Source: Allorhizobium sonneratiae (GTDB lineage: Bacteria > Pseudomonadota > Alphaproteobacteria > Rhizobiales > Rhizobiaceae). Taken from it: a stretch of DNA of 64,000 nucleotides. The notes beneath the pieces were generated by a model that was not told the DNA's origin, did not search any database, and saw only the letters and a program-made list of their open reading frames with translations. The stretch lies in NCBI RefSeq assembly GCF_023700755.1, contig NZ_JAMKOJ010000002.1, positions 250,329 through 314,328 of the forward strand, in the 5' to 3' direction. The position numbers were made by a program, and so were the translations under genes. Of this stretch, positions 17,171 to 26,680 are shown piece by piece; position 1 is the stretch's first letter, and each line of letters opens with the position of its first letter.

Positions 17171-18796
17171 ATGCAAGAGATGATCGATGCGCTGAAACAG
17201 ACCGTTTCCACCACCTCGGCCACGGACCTGAGAGCCGCCTTTGCCCGGGACAAGGACCGGTTCGAGCGGTTCAGCGCCCGCCTTGACGATCTTTTGATGG
17301 ATTATTCCAAATGCGCCGTGAATGACGAGATCATGGCGCTGCTCGAAAAAGTTTTGCACGAAGGCGGCGTCGAAGCCAAGCGCGAGGCGATGTTTTCCGG
17401 CGAGGCGATCAATTTCACCGAAGGTCGCGCTGTGCTGCATACCGCCCTGCGCAACCGCTCCAATCTGCCGGTTGTCGTCGATGGCAAAAATGTCATGCCG
17501 GATGTCAATGGCGTGTTGCAAGCCATGACCGGCTTTGCCGAAGCCATCCGCCAGGGCACGATCACCGGCGCGACGGGCAAGGCCTTCACCGATGTGGTCA
17601 ATATCGGCATTGGCGGCTCCGACCTCGGACCGGCCATGGCGACGCTGGCGCTGGCTCCCTTTCATGACGGGCCGCGCCTGCATTTCGTCTCCAATATCGA
17701 TGGCGCCCATATTGCCGATACGCTGAAGCTGCTTGAACCGGAAACGACGCTGTTCATCGTCGCCTCCAAGACCTTCACCACCATCGAGACCATGACGAAT
17801 GCGGCCACCGCCCGCACATTCATCGCCGACGCCCTTGGTGAAGCAGCGGTCGGGGCGCATTTTGCCGCCGTTTCCACCGCCCTCGACAAGGTGGCCACAT
17901 TCGGCATCGGCACGGATCGTGTCTTCGGCTTCTGGGACTGGGTTGGCGGTCGCTATTCCATCTGGTCAGCCATCGGTCTGCCCTTGATGATCGCCATCGG
18001 GGCAGATCGCTTCGTCGAGTTCCTGAGCGGCGCGCATGCGATGGACAATCACTTCCGCACCGCGCCGTTTCGGCAAAATCTGCCAATGCTGCTCGGCACC
18101 ATCGGCTATTACCATCGCAATGTGCTGGATTATCCGACCCGCGCCATCCTGCCCTATGACCAGCGGCTGGCGCGCTTTCCCGCTTATTTGCAGCAGCTGG
18201 ACATGGAATCGAACGGCAAGGGCGTGACCATCGATGGCACGCCGGTCAAGGGCCAGTCCGGCCCCGTCGTCTGGGGCGAGCCCGGCACCAATGGCCAACA
18301 CGCCTTCTACCAGCTGATCCATCAGGGAACCAGCATCATTCCGGCGGAATTCATGATTGCCGCCAATGGCTTCGAGCCGGAACTGCGCCATCAGCACGAG
18401 CTTCTGATCGCCAATTGCCTTGCCCAGTCGGCCGCCCTGATGAAGGGCCGCACGCTGGAAGAGGCCAAGGCCCAGTTGCTGAAGGCAGGCATGGAGGCGA
18501 AAAAGGCCGACCATATCGCCCCCCACCGGGTCTTTACCGGCAACCGTCCCTCAATCACCTTCGTCTATGAGCAGTTGACCCCTTATGCGCTCGGCCGTCT
18601 GATTGCTCTTTACGAACACCGGGTCTTTGTCGAAGGTGTGCTGTTCGGCATCAACTCCTTCGACCAATGGGGTGTGGAACTGGGCAAGGAACTGGCCACC
18701 GGTCTTTTGCCGGTGGTCGAGGGCAAGGCCGGAACCGAAGGTCAGGACGGTTCGACTGCCGGTCTGGTGGCCGCCATCCGCGCTGCATCGAACTGA
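17171..18796 (+). CDS. pgi: Glucose-6-phosphate isomerase
   Basis: Interconverts glucose-6-phosphate and fructose-6-phosphate. The 541-residue length is normal. Family signatures include [11 protein letters not shown] (about residues 146-156), the sugar-phosphate loop [23 protein letters not shown] and the C-terminal [17 protein letters not shown], with the catalytic Glu in [20 protein letters not shown] precedes ATG 17171 at a good distance; the frame is open further upstream but lacks support. A strong terminator follows the stop by about 30 bp, so pgi is monocistronic. Confidence 0.96.
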   Translation: MQEMIDALKQTVSTTSATDLRAAFARDKDRFERFSARLDDLLMDYSKCAVNDEIMALLEKVLHEGGVEAKREAMFSGEAINFTEGRAVLHTALRNRSNLPVVVDGKNVMPDVNGVLQAMTGFAEAIRQGTITGATGKAFTDVVNIGIGGSDLGPAMATLALAPFHDGPRLHFVSNIDGAHIADTLKLLEPETTLFIVASKTFTTIETMTNAATARTFIADALGEAAVGAHFAAVSTALDKVATFGIGTDRVFGFWDWVGGRYSIWSAIGLPLMIAIGADRFVEFLSGAHAMDNHFRTAPFRQNLPMLLGTIGYYHRNVLDYPTRAILPYDQRLARFPAYLQQLDMESNGKGVTIDGTPVKGQSGPVVWGEPGTNGQHAFYQLIHQGTSIIPAEFMIAANGFEPELRHQHELLIANCLAQSAALMKGRTLEEAKAQLLKAGMEAKKADHIAPHRVFTGNRPSITFVYEQLTPYALGRLIALYEHRVFVEGVLFGINSFDQWGVELGKELATGLLPVVEGKAGTEGQDGSTAGLVAAIRAASN

Positions 18797-19384
18797 CCCT
18801 TTTTCACCGGTTTTCACGAATATGTGTGCGGCGCAGCAATGCGCCGCTTTTTTTGCGATCCCGCGAGAGCTGCCTGCTTGACACAGGCGTGGAAGAAGCG
18901 CATGAGCGGCGCTGAAAAGGCGCATCGAAAGCTTCGTATAATGTCTTTTCAAAACATGGATTTGGCGTTTTTCTGCGGAAACGGTTTCCACAGAGACCGC
19001 CAATGGGTGAAAGCTAATGGACAGTTCCAGTCGATCTAGAAACTCTGTCATACGGCCCGTGACCGGCTGAGCTTTCCGCTCGTCCGCCGGTTTTCAGGGA
19101 CCGGGAAAGGATGAGCCGCAATGCATGCTCTCAAACATCCCCCTTGCATTCAGGATGCAGACCTTGCGTCTGTCATCAGCCTGTTACAGGCGTATCGCTA
19201 TGCCGTTGCATACGGCTGGCGACGAAGCGGAATGACGCCAAGAGCCATGCGCTTTTGCCGTTCTTCCGCCAAGGCGATCGCATCCATTAAGACAAGGGCT
19301 GGCCTGCCAGCCCCTGTCTGAACGGATGACCGAACCACCGCGACCCTTAAACCTAGACGCAGCCCTATCATCCGGAGCCTGCCC
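18797..19384. other. Intergenic region after pgi, 588 bp
   Basis: It begins with the pgi terminator (18828-18854). The remaining 530 bp hold only short open frames; the best (19121-19321, 66 codons) has a poorly spaced GGA and no family resemblance. The end must contain the ABC operon promoter. I recognise no RNA element. Confidence 0.5.
18828..18854 (+). terminator. Rho-independent terminator of pgi
   Basis: GCGGCGCA and TGCGCCGC form a perfect 8-bp GC-rich stem with a GCAA tetraloop, followed by seven T. It starts 32 bp after the pgi stop codon. Confidence 0.92.
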
Positions 19385-21136
19385 ATGCTCTTTCAGAAAA
19401 ATGCGCCGCTTGCACTGCGCCGTTCCGTCCTGCCGACACTTTGGGATGGCGTGGCGCTGTTCCTGGTCATCGGCCTGATCGTTGCCATTGCCTATGGCGC
19501 GGAAGCCACCTATCAGCCGCTGACAGCACTGAATGCAGCGCCGCTGTCGCTCGATCCGTCGCATCTGCCGCTTTATGCGCTGCGCACCATGCTGCGCATG
19601 CTGGCGGCCATCGTGTTGTCGCTGATCTTCACCTTCGTCTATGCCACGGTTGCCGCCCGCAGCCGCCGGGCGGAGATGGTGCTGATCCCGATTCTCGACA
19701 TTCTGCAGTCGGTGCCGATCCTCGGCTTCCTCACCTTCACCGTCACCTTTTTCATGAACATGTTTCCGGGCAAGGTGCTGGGGGCGGAACTGGCGTCGGT
19801 TTTTGCCATTTTCACCAGCCAGGCCTGGAACATGACCTTCAGCATGTATCAGTCGATGCGCAGCCAGCCGAAGGATCTCGAAGAGGCAACGGCCAGCTTC
19901 CATCTGAGTTCCTGGCAGCGCTTCTGGCGGCTGGACGTGCCCTTCGCCATGCCGGGCTTGGTCTGGAATGCGATGATGTCCATGTCCGGCGGCTGGTTCT
20001 TCGTCGTTGCCTCGGAAGCCATCACGGTCGGTGACACCACGGTGACCCTGCCCGGCATCGGCTCCTATGTGGCCATGGCGATCAAGGAACAGAACATCCT
20101 CGCCATTGGCTATGCCATTGCAGCAATGCTGGCGGTGATCATTCTCTATGACCAGCTGCTGTTCCGCCCGCTGGTCGCCTGGGCCGACAAGTTCCGTTTC
20201 GAGACCACCGCCTCGTCCGAAGAACCGACTTCCTGGATGCTCGACCTGATGCGCCGTTCACGGGTGATCGCCGCCATTACGGCGCCACTCGGCTGGCTGG
20301 CCCATATCGTCTGGTCGATCCGTTTTCCGAAACTCAGCCTGAAGGCCGCCCTGCCGACGGCAGGCACAAAGCGCAACGGCAGGGTCCATGCCGGACGGAT
20401 TTTTGACGGGTTGTGGTTCGGCATCATTGCCGTGGCCGGGGTCTATGCCGCGGTCATCAGCATCGGCTATCTGCAGACCGCCATTGGCTGGAGCGATGTT
20501 GCCACCGCCGTTCTGGACGGGGTGATTACCCTGATCCGTGTCGTGGTGCTGATGGTGCTGGCAACGGCGGTCTGGGTGCCGATTGGTGTGTGGATCGGGC
20601 TTCGCCCCGGCATTGCCGAAAAGGTGCAGCCGCTGGCGCAGTTTCTCGCCGCCTTTCCGGCAAACCTCGCCTTCCCGGTTTTCGTCGTCGTGATTGTCCG
20701 CTTCCACCTCAATGCCGATATCTGGCTGAGCCCGCTGATGATCCTCGGCACGCAATGGTATATTCTGTTCAATGTCATTGCCGGTGCCTCTGCCTATCCG
20801 AGCGAGTTGAAGGAAGCGGCCCGCAGTTTCGGCATTACCGGCTGGCGCTGGTGGGTGAAGGTGATCCTGCCCGGCATCTTTCCCTATTACGTCACCGGCG
20901 CAATCACCGCCTCCGGCGGTTCGTGGAATGCCAGTATCGTTGCGGAAGTGGCAAGCTGGGGCAATACGCAGCTCTCCACCCCCGGTCTCGGCTCCTATAT
21001 TGCCGATGCCACGGCCAAGGGCGACTATCAGCGCGTGGTGCTCGGCATCATCGTCATGTGCGCCTTCGTCACCCTGTTCAATCGTCTGGTCTGGCGCCCG
21101 CTCTATACGCTGGGCGAACGCCGCCTGCGGCTTTAG
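19385..21136 (+). CDS. ABC transporter permease with two fused permease domains
   Basis: A 583-residue inner-membrane protein made of two BPD_transp_1 units joined head to tail, about residues 55-270 and 340-575. Each contains the EAA-type cytoplasmic loop that contacts the ATPase (LEEATASFHLSSWQRFWRLD and LKEAARSFGITGWRWWVK). This makes it a NitT/TauT-type importer in which one chain replaces the permease dimer. About 12 hydrophobic segments are visible. GGAG lies eight bases before the ATG. The ATPase gene follows 55 bp later. No substrate-binding protein gene is adjacent, so the substrate cannot be read here; nitrate, sulfonate and taurine are guesses from the family. Confidence 0.9.
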   Translation: MLFQKNAPLALRRSVLPTLWDGVALFLVIGLIVAIAYGAEATYQPLTALNAAPLSLDPSHLPLYALRTMLRMLAAIVLSLIFTFVYATVAARSRRAEMVLIPILDILQSVPILGFLTFTVTFFMNMFPGKVLGAELASVFAIFTSQAWNMTFSMYQSMRSQPKDLEEATASFHLSSWQRFWRLDVPFAMPGLVWNAMMSMSGGWFFVVASEAITVGDTTVTLPGIGSYVAMAIKEQNILAIGYAIAAMLAVIILYDQLLFRPLVAWADKFRFETTASSEEPTSWMLDLMRRSRVIAAITAPLGWLAHIVWSIRFPKLSLKAALPTAGTKRNGRVHAGRIFDGLWFGIIAVAGVYAAVISIGYLQTAIGWSDVATAVLDGVITLIRVVVLMVLATAVWVPIGVWIGLRPGIAEKVQPLAQFLAAFPANLAFPVFVVVIVRFHLNADIWLSPLMILGTQWYILFNVIAGASAYPSELKEAARSFGITGWRWWVKVILPGIFPYYVTGAITASGGSWNASIVAEVASWGNTQLSTPGLGSYIADATAKGDYQRVVLGIIVMCAFVTLFNRLVWRPLYTLGERRLRL

Positions 21137-21191
21137 CGCCATCGGAATTTTTCGTTTTTGACACGCCATTCCTGACCAAGAGGGTCATCCC

Positions 21192-22508
21192 ATGCTCGAC
21201 ACCGTCAACAAAACCCCGCTGATCGATATCCAACAGGCCTGCCGTTCCTTTCCCAAGGGCAGCGGCAATGATGTCATGGTGCTGGAAAATGTCGATCTCA
21301 CCATTCACGAAGGCGAAATCGTCGGCCTGCTCGGCCGTTCCGGTTCCGGCAAATCCACGCTGCTGCGCATCATCGCCGGCCTGATTTCGCCCTCTTCCGG
21401 CAAGGCGCTTTGCCGTGGCGAGGAGATCGACGGGCCACCGCCCGGCATTGCCATGGTGTTTCAGTCCTTCGCGCTGTTTCCCTGGCTGACCGTGCTGCAA
21501 AATGTCGAGCTCGGCCTCGAAGCCCAGGGTGTGGATCGCGACGAGCGCCGCAGCCGCGCCGAGGCCGCCATCGATCTCATCGGTCTCGGCGGCTTTGAAA
21601 ACGCCTATCCGAAAGAACTCTCCGGCGGCATGCGCCAGCGCGTCGGCTTTGCCCGGGCACTCGTCGTCCATCCCGATCTGATGCTGATGGATGAGCCCTT
21701 CTCGGCGCTCGACGTACTGACGGCGGAAACGCTGCGCACCGACATGATCGATCTGTGGATGGAAGGCCGGCTGCCGATCAAATCGGTGCTGATCGTCACC
21801 CACAATATCGAGGAAGCGGTGCTGATGTGCGACCGCATTCTGGTGTTTTCCTCCAATCCGGGCCGCGTCGCCTCGGAAATCAAGGTGGATCTGCCGCATC
21901 CGCGCAATCGTCTCGACCCGACCTTCCGGCAGCTGGTCGACAGCATCTATGCCCGCATGACCCAGCGTCCCGAGCCCAAGGCACCGAGCGCCGAAGGCAT
22001 TCCAGGCACCGGTGTCGGCATGATCCTCGAACCGGTCTCGACCAACGTCATGGCCGGCCTGATCGAGGCGCTGGCACGCGAGCCCTATCATGGCCGGGCC
22101 GACCTGCCGGTGCTGGCGGGCGTGTTGCAACTGGAGGCGGATGAGCTGTTCCACCTGGCGGAAGCCTTGCAGCTCCTGCGGTTTGCCCAGTTGAGCGAAG
22201 GTGACGTGGTGCTGACCGAGGAAGGCAAGCGCTTTGCCGATCTCGACACTGACAGCCGAAAGGATCTGTTCGCCAGCCACCTCGCCTCCTATGTGCCGCT
22301 GGTCGGGCTGATCCGCCGCGTGCTGGACGAGCGCCCCTCGCACAGCGCCCCTGCCGCCCGTTTCCTCACCGAGCTTGAGGATTACATGTCGGAGGATTAC
22401 GCTGAGGAAACGTTGAAAGCCGTGGTGTCCTGGGGACGCTATGCCGAGCTGTTCGCCTATGATGAACATAGCGAAATGTTCAGCCTCGGCGAGGATGAAG
22501 AGGATTGA
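21192..22508 (+). CDS. ABC transporter ATP-binding protein with C-terminal AAA-associated domain
   Basis: A 438-residue ATPase partner of the fused permease. The N-terminal 260 residues form a NitT/TauT-type nucleotide-binding domain with Walker A GRSGSGKST, Q-loop VFQSFALFPW, signature LSGGMRQRVGFARAL, Walker B LMLMDEPFSALD and the switch His in IVTHNIEEAV. The following 175 residues match the AAA-associated C-terminal domain seen on some nitrate/sulfonate-type ATPases. It appears helical, carries EADELFHLAEALQLLRFAQL, and may regulate the ATPase. The SDR gene starts 4 bp after the stop, so it belongs to the operon. Confidence 0.92.
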   Translation: MLDTVNKTPLIDIQQACRSFPKGSGNDVMVLENVDLTIHEGEIVGLLGRSGSGKSTLLRIIAGLISPSSGKALCRGEEIDGPPPGIAMVFQSFALFPWLTVLQNVELGLEAQGVDRDERRSRAEAAIDLIGLGGFENAYPKELSGGMRQRVGFARALVVHPDLMLMDEPFSALDVLTAETLRTDMIDLWMEGRLPIKSVLIVTHNIEEAVLMCDRILVFSSNPGRVASEIKVDLPHPRNRLDPTFRQLVDSIYARMTQRPEPKAPSAEGIPGTGVGMILEPVSTNVMAGLIEALAREPYHGRADLPVLAGVLQLEADELFHLAEALQLLRFAQLSEGDVVLTEEGKRFADLDTDSRKDLFASHLASYVPLVGLIRRVLDERPSHSAPAARFLTELEDYMSEDYAEETLKAVVSWGRYAELFAYDEHSEMFSLGEDEED

Positions 22509-22512
22509 GAGC

Positions 22513-23247
22513 ATGAGCGATGCGAAACTGGCGATTGTCACCGGGGCGGCCCGCGGCATCGGTGCTGCCGTTTCGCATCGTCTTGCCCGCGACGGCTTTG
22601 TCGTGATGGCCGTCGATCGCGATCACGGGGCCGCATTGTCCGATATGGCGCAGGCCATGAGTGCTGCGGCCGGGCACTGTCTTGCCGTTCAGGGCGACAT
22701 CGCCGATCCAAACCTGTTTCCCGCTCTGTTCGACAGGGCGGAAAGCCTTTATGGCGGGGTGGATGTGCTGGTCAATAATGCCGGCATCATGGTGAAAAAA
22801 CCGATGGCCGATATTGATGACGAGGAATTCGACCGACAGATCGCCGTCAATCTCAAGGGCAGTTTCAACGGCCTGCGCGAAGCCGCCAGACGCATGCGCA
22901 ACGGCGGACGCATCGTCAGCCTCTCCAGTTCGGTTGCCGCCATGCGGGCCGAAACCTACAGCATTTACGCCGCCACCAAGGCCGGGATCGAAACCATGAC
23001 CGCCATTCTCGCCAAGGAATTGCGCGGGCGCTCGATTACCGTCAATGCCATCGCACCGGGGGCGACGGCCACCGATCTGTTTCTGACCGGCAAGAGCGAA
23101 GAGGCGATTGCCGCCTTCGCCAGACTGGCACCCCTTGAAAGGATCGGCACGCCAGATGAAATCGCAGCAGCAATCGCCTTTCTCGTTGGCCCGGAAGGCG
23201 GCTGGATCAATGGCCAGACCATTCACGCCAATGGCGGCGTGATATAA
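22513..23247 (+). CDS. Short-chain dehydrogenase/reductase (SDR)
   Basis: A 244-residue classical SDR. The cofactor motif is TGAARGIG near the N-terminus; NNAGIM and the catalytic Ser (SLSSSVA) and YAATK follow, and the C-terminus GWINGQTIHANGGVI is typical. The acidic residue after the second strand (VDRDHG) suggests NAD preference. The substrate is unknown. Spacing of 4 bp from the ABC ATPase gene indicates co-transcription, so it may act on whatever that importer brings in. ATG 22513 gives the compact family start; an upstream in-frame ATG (22495) would overlap the ATPase gene. Confidence 0.9.
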   Translation: MSDAKLAIVTGAARGIGAAVSHRLARDGFVVMAVDRDHGAALSDMAQAMSAAAGHCLAVQGDIADPNLFPALFDRAESLYGGVDVLVNNAGIMVKKPMADIDDEEFDRQIAVNLKGSFNGLREAARRMRNGGRIVSLSSSVAAMRAETYSIYAATKAGIETMTAILAKELRGRSITVNAIAPGATATDLFLTGKSEEAIAAFARLAPLERIGTPDEIAAAIAFLVGPEGGWINGQTIHANGGVI

Positions 23248-23259
23248 GCCGACTGACCT

Positions 23260-24189
23260 TTACGACAGTCCGATCTCATGGGCGAAGGGCGGGTTTGCCC
23301 CGGCGCGCGACACCGTCACAGCCGCAGCCTTGGAACCCAGTGACAGAGCCTTGGCGATCTGCTCTTCATTCAGACTGGCCACCTGTTGCTTGGTGAGCAG
23401 GTTCTGCATTTTCAGCGAGGCCAGAACGCCCGCGTCGAAGGTGTCGCCAGCGCCGACCGTATCGACCACCGTCACCTTTTCGCTTGCCACCTCCACCTTG
23501 TGCTGTGCCGTATAGCCCGCCGCGCCCTCGGCGCCGCGCGTGACGATCACCAGCTTTGCGCCGTGATGCAGCCAATGGCGGGCGAGCGTTTCCTCGTTGC
23601 CCTCCAGGCCGAACCAGGCCAGATCCTCATCGGAGAATTTGACGATATCGGCCATGGCCGCCATACGACGGATGCGGGCAAGATGCGAGGCCTTGTCCTT
23701 GATGAAGCCGGGGCGGATATTCGGATCGAGAGAGATCACCCGGGTCTGATGCTCGCGCGCCATCAGGCTCTCATAGGTTGAGCCGCAGGGTTCGGGGATC
23801 AGGCTGATCGCACCGAAATGCAGCGCCTCGCAATCCGCACCAAGCGCAGGCAGATCGGCCTCGGTGATCATCCGCCCAGCCGTGTTTTCATCGTAAAAGG
23901 CATAGGTCGCGTGACCGTCCACCAGCTTGACGAAGGCGATGGTGGTCGGGCGCGATAGCGTGGCGCAATAGCTGAAATCGACATGGCTTTGCTGAAGCGT
24001 CTTGCGCAGGATATCGCCCATCATGTCATCGGAGAGGCCGGTGAAAAACCCGGTCTCGACACCCAGACGACCGAGCGCTATGGCCGTGTTGAAGACCGCG
24101 CCGCCGGCATAAGGGGCAAAGCCCGCCTCGCCTTTCGTCGTTTCACGCGGCAGCATGTCAATCAGGGCTTCACCACAGCACAGGATCAT
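23260..24189 (-). CDS. PfkB family carbohydrate kinase, probably fructokinase
   Basis: A 309-residue sugar kinase of the PfkB/ribokinase family. The N-terminal signature ILCCGEALIDMLPRE and GGAVFNTAIALGRLG, and the C-terminal VDTVGAGDTFDAGVLASL with the catalytic Asp, are intact. Close similarity of the first 60 residues to rhizobial fructokinases, and a position near pgi, favour fructose as substrate, but ribokinase-type substrates cannot be excluded. ATG 24189 has GGAG six bases upstream; the frame is open for 40 more codons and offers other ATG codons without good sites. It is convergent with the SDR gene. Confidence 0.88.
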   Translation of the reverse strand: MILCCGEALIDMLPRETTKGEAGFAPYAGGAVFNTAIALGRLGVETGFFTGLSDDMMGDILRKTLQQSHVDFSYCATLSRPTTIAFVKLVDGHATYAFYDENTAGRMITEADLPALGADCEALHFGAISLIPEPCGSTYESLMAREHQTRVISLDPNIRPGFIKDKASHLARIRRMAAMADIVKFSDEDLAWFGLEGNEETLARHWLHHGAKLVIVTRGAEGAAGYTAQHKVEVASEKVTVVDTVGAGDTFDAGVLASLKMQNLLTKQQVASLNEEQIAKALSLGSKAAAVTVSRAGANPPFAHEIGLS

Positions 24190-24381
24190 TACAGTCTCCA
24201 TCCCATCCATTGGCGGATGCGCCTGAAAAACCAGACAGCGCATCGCCACACATTGTTGTCCCGCCTGCCGCTGCTGAAAAGCGGACACCGGTTTCCATCG
24301 CACAAGCAAGGCTAATCGATTTAAGCCATCTCTTTGCCCATGGCTACAGCTTTATCGGCGAGCATGGTGCACGAAGATGTG

Positions 24382-25386
24382 TCACGTCAGACTGGTCACT
24401 TCCTCCACGCTGTAGCGATAGGTGGTCGAACAGAATTCGCAGGTGACGGAAATCGCATCATCCTCGACACTGGAGGCGATCTCTTCCGCGGTAAAGCCTT
24501 TCAGCACACTGATGATCTTGTCGCGAGAGCAACTGCAGCGGTCGAGAACCGGCTGCGGCTCGTAGACCCGAACGCCGCGCTCGTGAAACAGCCGGAACAG
24601 CAGGCGCTCTATGCCGACCTGCGGATCGGTCAGTTCATCGCCATCAATTGTCTCGACCAGCATTTTGGCCTCCGACCAGTGGTCATCCTCTTCGAAGGCC
24701 TCATCTTCGTCCTCGTCGATCTCGGGGTTATCGCCGCCGGGAAGATCGGCCTGATGCATCCGTTCCGGCGCATCCGGCAGGAACTGCGCCACCAGACCGC
24801 CAGCCCGCCAGCTATGGCGCGGCTTGCCCTCTTCATCGCGGTCGAAAAGTTCGGCCACGGCCAGACGGATCCGGGTCGGGATCTGCTCCGACTGGCGAAA
24901 ATAGACCCCGGCAATGTCTTCGAGCGAGGCGCCATCCAGCGGCACGATGCCCTGATAGGGCTGCATGAAACCGCCCTGATCGATAGTGAAGGCCAGCACG
25001 CCTGCCCCCAGAAGATCGGTGGGAGACGATTGTCCGGCCGCCAGCGCCTCATTCAGTCGCTCCTCGTCGAAGCGGGCATAGGCGCGAACATTTTCCGGCG
25101 TGGCAAAATCGCAGACAAGCAGGTCTACCGGTCCGTCGCTCTTCGTCTGAACGATGAACTTGCCCTCGAATTTCAGCGAGGTGCCGATCAGCACAGTGAG
25201 CGCAATCGCCTCAGCCAGCAGCCGTGCGACAGCGGGCGGATAGTCATGACGGCCAAGAATGCTGTTCAAGAGCGGCCCAAGCTGAACGGCGCGACCGCGC
25301 ACATCCAGCCCGTCCACCTGAAAGGGAACTACGCGATCGTCACCCGCAAAGCCGAATTCACCCAGTTGGCTCGGTCTGTCTGTCAT
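24382..25386 (-). CDS. hslO: Redox-regulated chaperone Hsp33
   Basis: Hsp33 is a cytoplasmic holdase switched on by oxidation and unfolding. The 334-residue protein has the conserved N-terminal domain (GLDVRGRAVQLGP, TVLIGTSLKFEGKFIVQTKSDGPV) and the C-terminal zinc centre made of DRCSCSRDK and CEFCSTTYRY, so all four zinc-binding cysteines are present. An acidic insert (about residues 200-225, many Asp and Glu) is longer than in E. coli Hsp33. ATG 25386 has AGGAG seven bases upstream; the open frame runs on for 42 codons through a palindromic repeat and is not coding there. argF lies upstream in the same direction, about 360 bp away. Confidence 0.94.
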   Translation of the reverse strand: MTDRPSQLGEFGFAGDDRVVPFQVDGLDVRGRAVQLGPLLNSILGRHDYPPAVARLLAEAIALTVLIGTSLKFEGKFIVQTKSDGPVDLLVCDFATPENVRAYARFDEERLNEALAAGQSSPTDLLGAGVLAFTIDQGGFMQPYQGIVPLDGASLEDIAGVYFRQSEQIPTRIRLAVAELFDRDEEGKPRHSWRAGGLVAQFLPDAPERMHQADLPGGDNPEIDEDEDEAFEEDDHWSEAKMLVETIDGDELTDPQVGIERLLFRLFHERGVRVYEPQPVLDRCSCSRDKIISVLKGFTAEEIASSVEDDAISVTCEFCSTTYRYSVEEVTSLT

Positions 25387-25400
25387 GGCAAAACTCCTAG

Positions 25401-25446
25401 AGCATCGGCCGAAAAGTGTGAACCGGTTTTCGGAAAAATCCGATGC
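25401..25446. repeat. Intergenic palindromic repeat at hslO leader
   Basis: Arms GCATCGG and CCGATGC enclose GTGTGAACCGGTTTTCGG-type sequence. The motif agrees with a short palindromic element common between genes in Rhizobium and Agrobacterium. It begins about 15 bp before the hslO start codon, so it would be part of the hslO 5' leader. Confidence 0.65.
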
Positions 25447-25614
25447 GTAAACAAAAGGTCCCGCCAAGCATTGCCCGTGACCGGCAATGATCAGCTTTCC
25501 TTGATGGTGCACAGGCCTCCGGTGAGAGGCATCACCATCACAGCGTCATCCGCCAGCCATGGTGACACCGCCAGAACACGGTACCTGATGATCAGAATAC
25601 AGCTTACAGCAGCA

Positions 25615-25647
25615 TTATCGCAAAAGCCGGATACGGTTTTGCGATAA
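25615..25647. repeat. Inverted repeat, about 14-bp arms
   Basis: TTATCGCAAAAGCCG pairs with CGGTTTTGCGATAA around a short loop. It lies 100 bp past the argF stop and could act as a processing or termination structure for the arginine genes. Confidence 0.65.
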
Positions 25648-25687
25648 AACATGTGTAAAAGCCGGAAATGAACGCCTCAAATGGGAA

Positions 25688-25715
25688 ATGGATCTCGTGA
25701 AATCAAGAGATCCAT
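25688..25715. repeat. Inverted repeat ATGGATCTC / GAGATCCAT
   Basis: Perfect 9-bp arms separated by 10 nt, 33 bp after the argF stop. No T-run follows in the argF direction. It may be a processing hairpin. Confidence 0.55.
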
Positions 25716-25747
25716 CGCATCCGGTCCGTTTTGGTGACGGGAGCAGA

Positions 25748-26665
25748 TCAAACTGCGCCCAGGCACCAGGCAAGGATGGACTTCTGTGCATGAAGCCTGT
25801 TTTCCGCCTCATCGAAGACCACCGATTGCGGCCCGTCGATCACGGCATCCGTGACCTCCTCGCCGCGATGGGCGGGAAGGCAATGCAGGAACAGCGCTTC
25901 GGGCTTTGCCCGCTTCATCAGGGCATCATTGACCTGATAGGGCTGGAAGATGTTGTGGCCGCGCGCCTTGTGCTCCATGTTCATCGACACCCAGGTATCG
26001 GTGACCACGGCATCCGCGCCGTCGACGGCGCGTTCGGCATCGTGGCACAGCATGATCTCGCCACCATTGTCACGCGCCCAGTTCAGATATTTGTCTTCCG
26101 GCTCCGAGCCCATCGGCACGGCCATATTCATGCGATAACCGAAGCGGGCGGAGCCTTCCACCAGCGAATGCAGCACATTGTTGCCATCGCCGGTCCAGGC
26201 CAGCGTCTTGCCCTTGACCGGGCCGCGATGCTCCTCGATCGTCATGATATCCGCCATGATCTGGCAGGGATGGGTCATGTCGGTCAGGCCGTTGATCACC
26301 GGCACGGTCGCGTGTTCCGCCATTTCCAAAAGACGGCTGTGATCGGTGGTGCGGATCATGATCGCATCGACATAGCGCGAGAGCACGCGCGCCGTATCGC
26401 CAATGGTTTCGGCGCGGCCAAGCTGCATTTCCGTGCCCGACAGAAACAGCGTCTCGCCGCCAAGCTGTCGCATGCCCACATCGAAGGAGACGCGGGTGCG
26501 GGTGGACGGCTTTTCAAAAATCATTGCCAGCATCTTGCCAGCAAGCGGTTTATCAGCGGTTCCAGCCTTGGTCTTGACCTTGCGGTCCTTCGCATCGGCA
26601 AGAATGGAGTGAAGGTCCTCGGACGTCATCGCCGAGAGATCGATGAAATGCTTAGGGGATGCCAT
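25748..26665 (-). CDS. argF: Ornithine carbamoyltransferase
   Basis: Makes citrulline from ornithine and carbamoyl phosphate in arginine synthesis. The 305-residue protein shows the carbamoyl-phosphate motif [12 protein letters not shown] (about residues 50-61), the HPCQIMADI segment, the ornithine-binding DTWVSMN and the catalytic cysteine motif [13 protein letters not shown]. It begins 15 bp after the argD stop on the same strand, so the two genes form an argDF operon; argD supplies the preceding transamination step. Length and motifs are normal. Confidence 0.96.
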   Translation of the reverse strand: MASPKHFIDLSAMTSEDLHSILADAKDRKVKTKAGTADKPLAGKMLAMIFEKPSTRTRVSFDVGMRQLGGETLFLSGTEMQLGRAETIGDTARVLSRYVDAIMIRTTDHSRLLEMAEHATVPVINGLTDMTHPCQIMADIMTIEEHRGPVKGKTLAWTGDGNNVLHSLVEGSARFGYRMNMAVPMGSEPEDKYLNWARDNGGEIMLCHDAERAVDGADAVVTDTWVSMNMEHKARGHNIFQPYQVNDALMKRAKPEALFLHCLPAHRGEEVTDAVIDGPQSVVFDEAENRLHAQKSILAWCLGAV

Positions 26666-26680
26666 AATCTTACCTGTCTT

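Larger units (their letters stand above)
25387..25747. other. Palindrome-rich gap between argF and hslO
   Basis: The 361-bp gap holds three separate inverted repeats (25401-25446, 25615-25647, 25688-25715) and no credible gene. The hslO promoter should lie in the middle part. Confidence 0.5.

Noticed and set aside
19121..19321. A possible 66-residue gene between pgi and the ABC operon
   Set aside because: The GGA is poorly spaced and the peptide has no family likeness.
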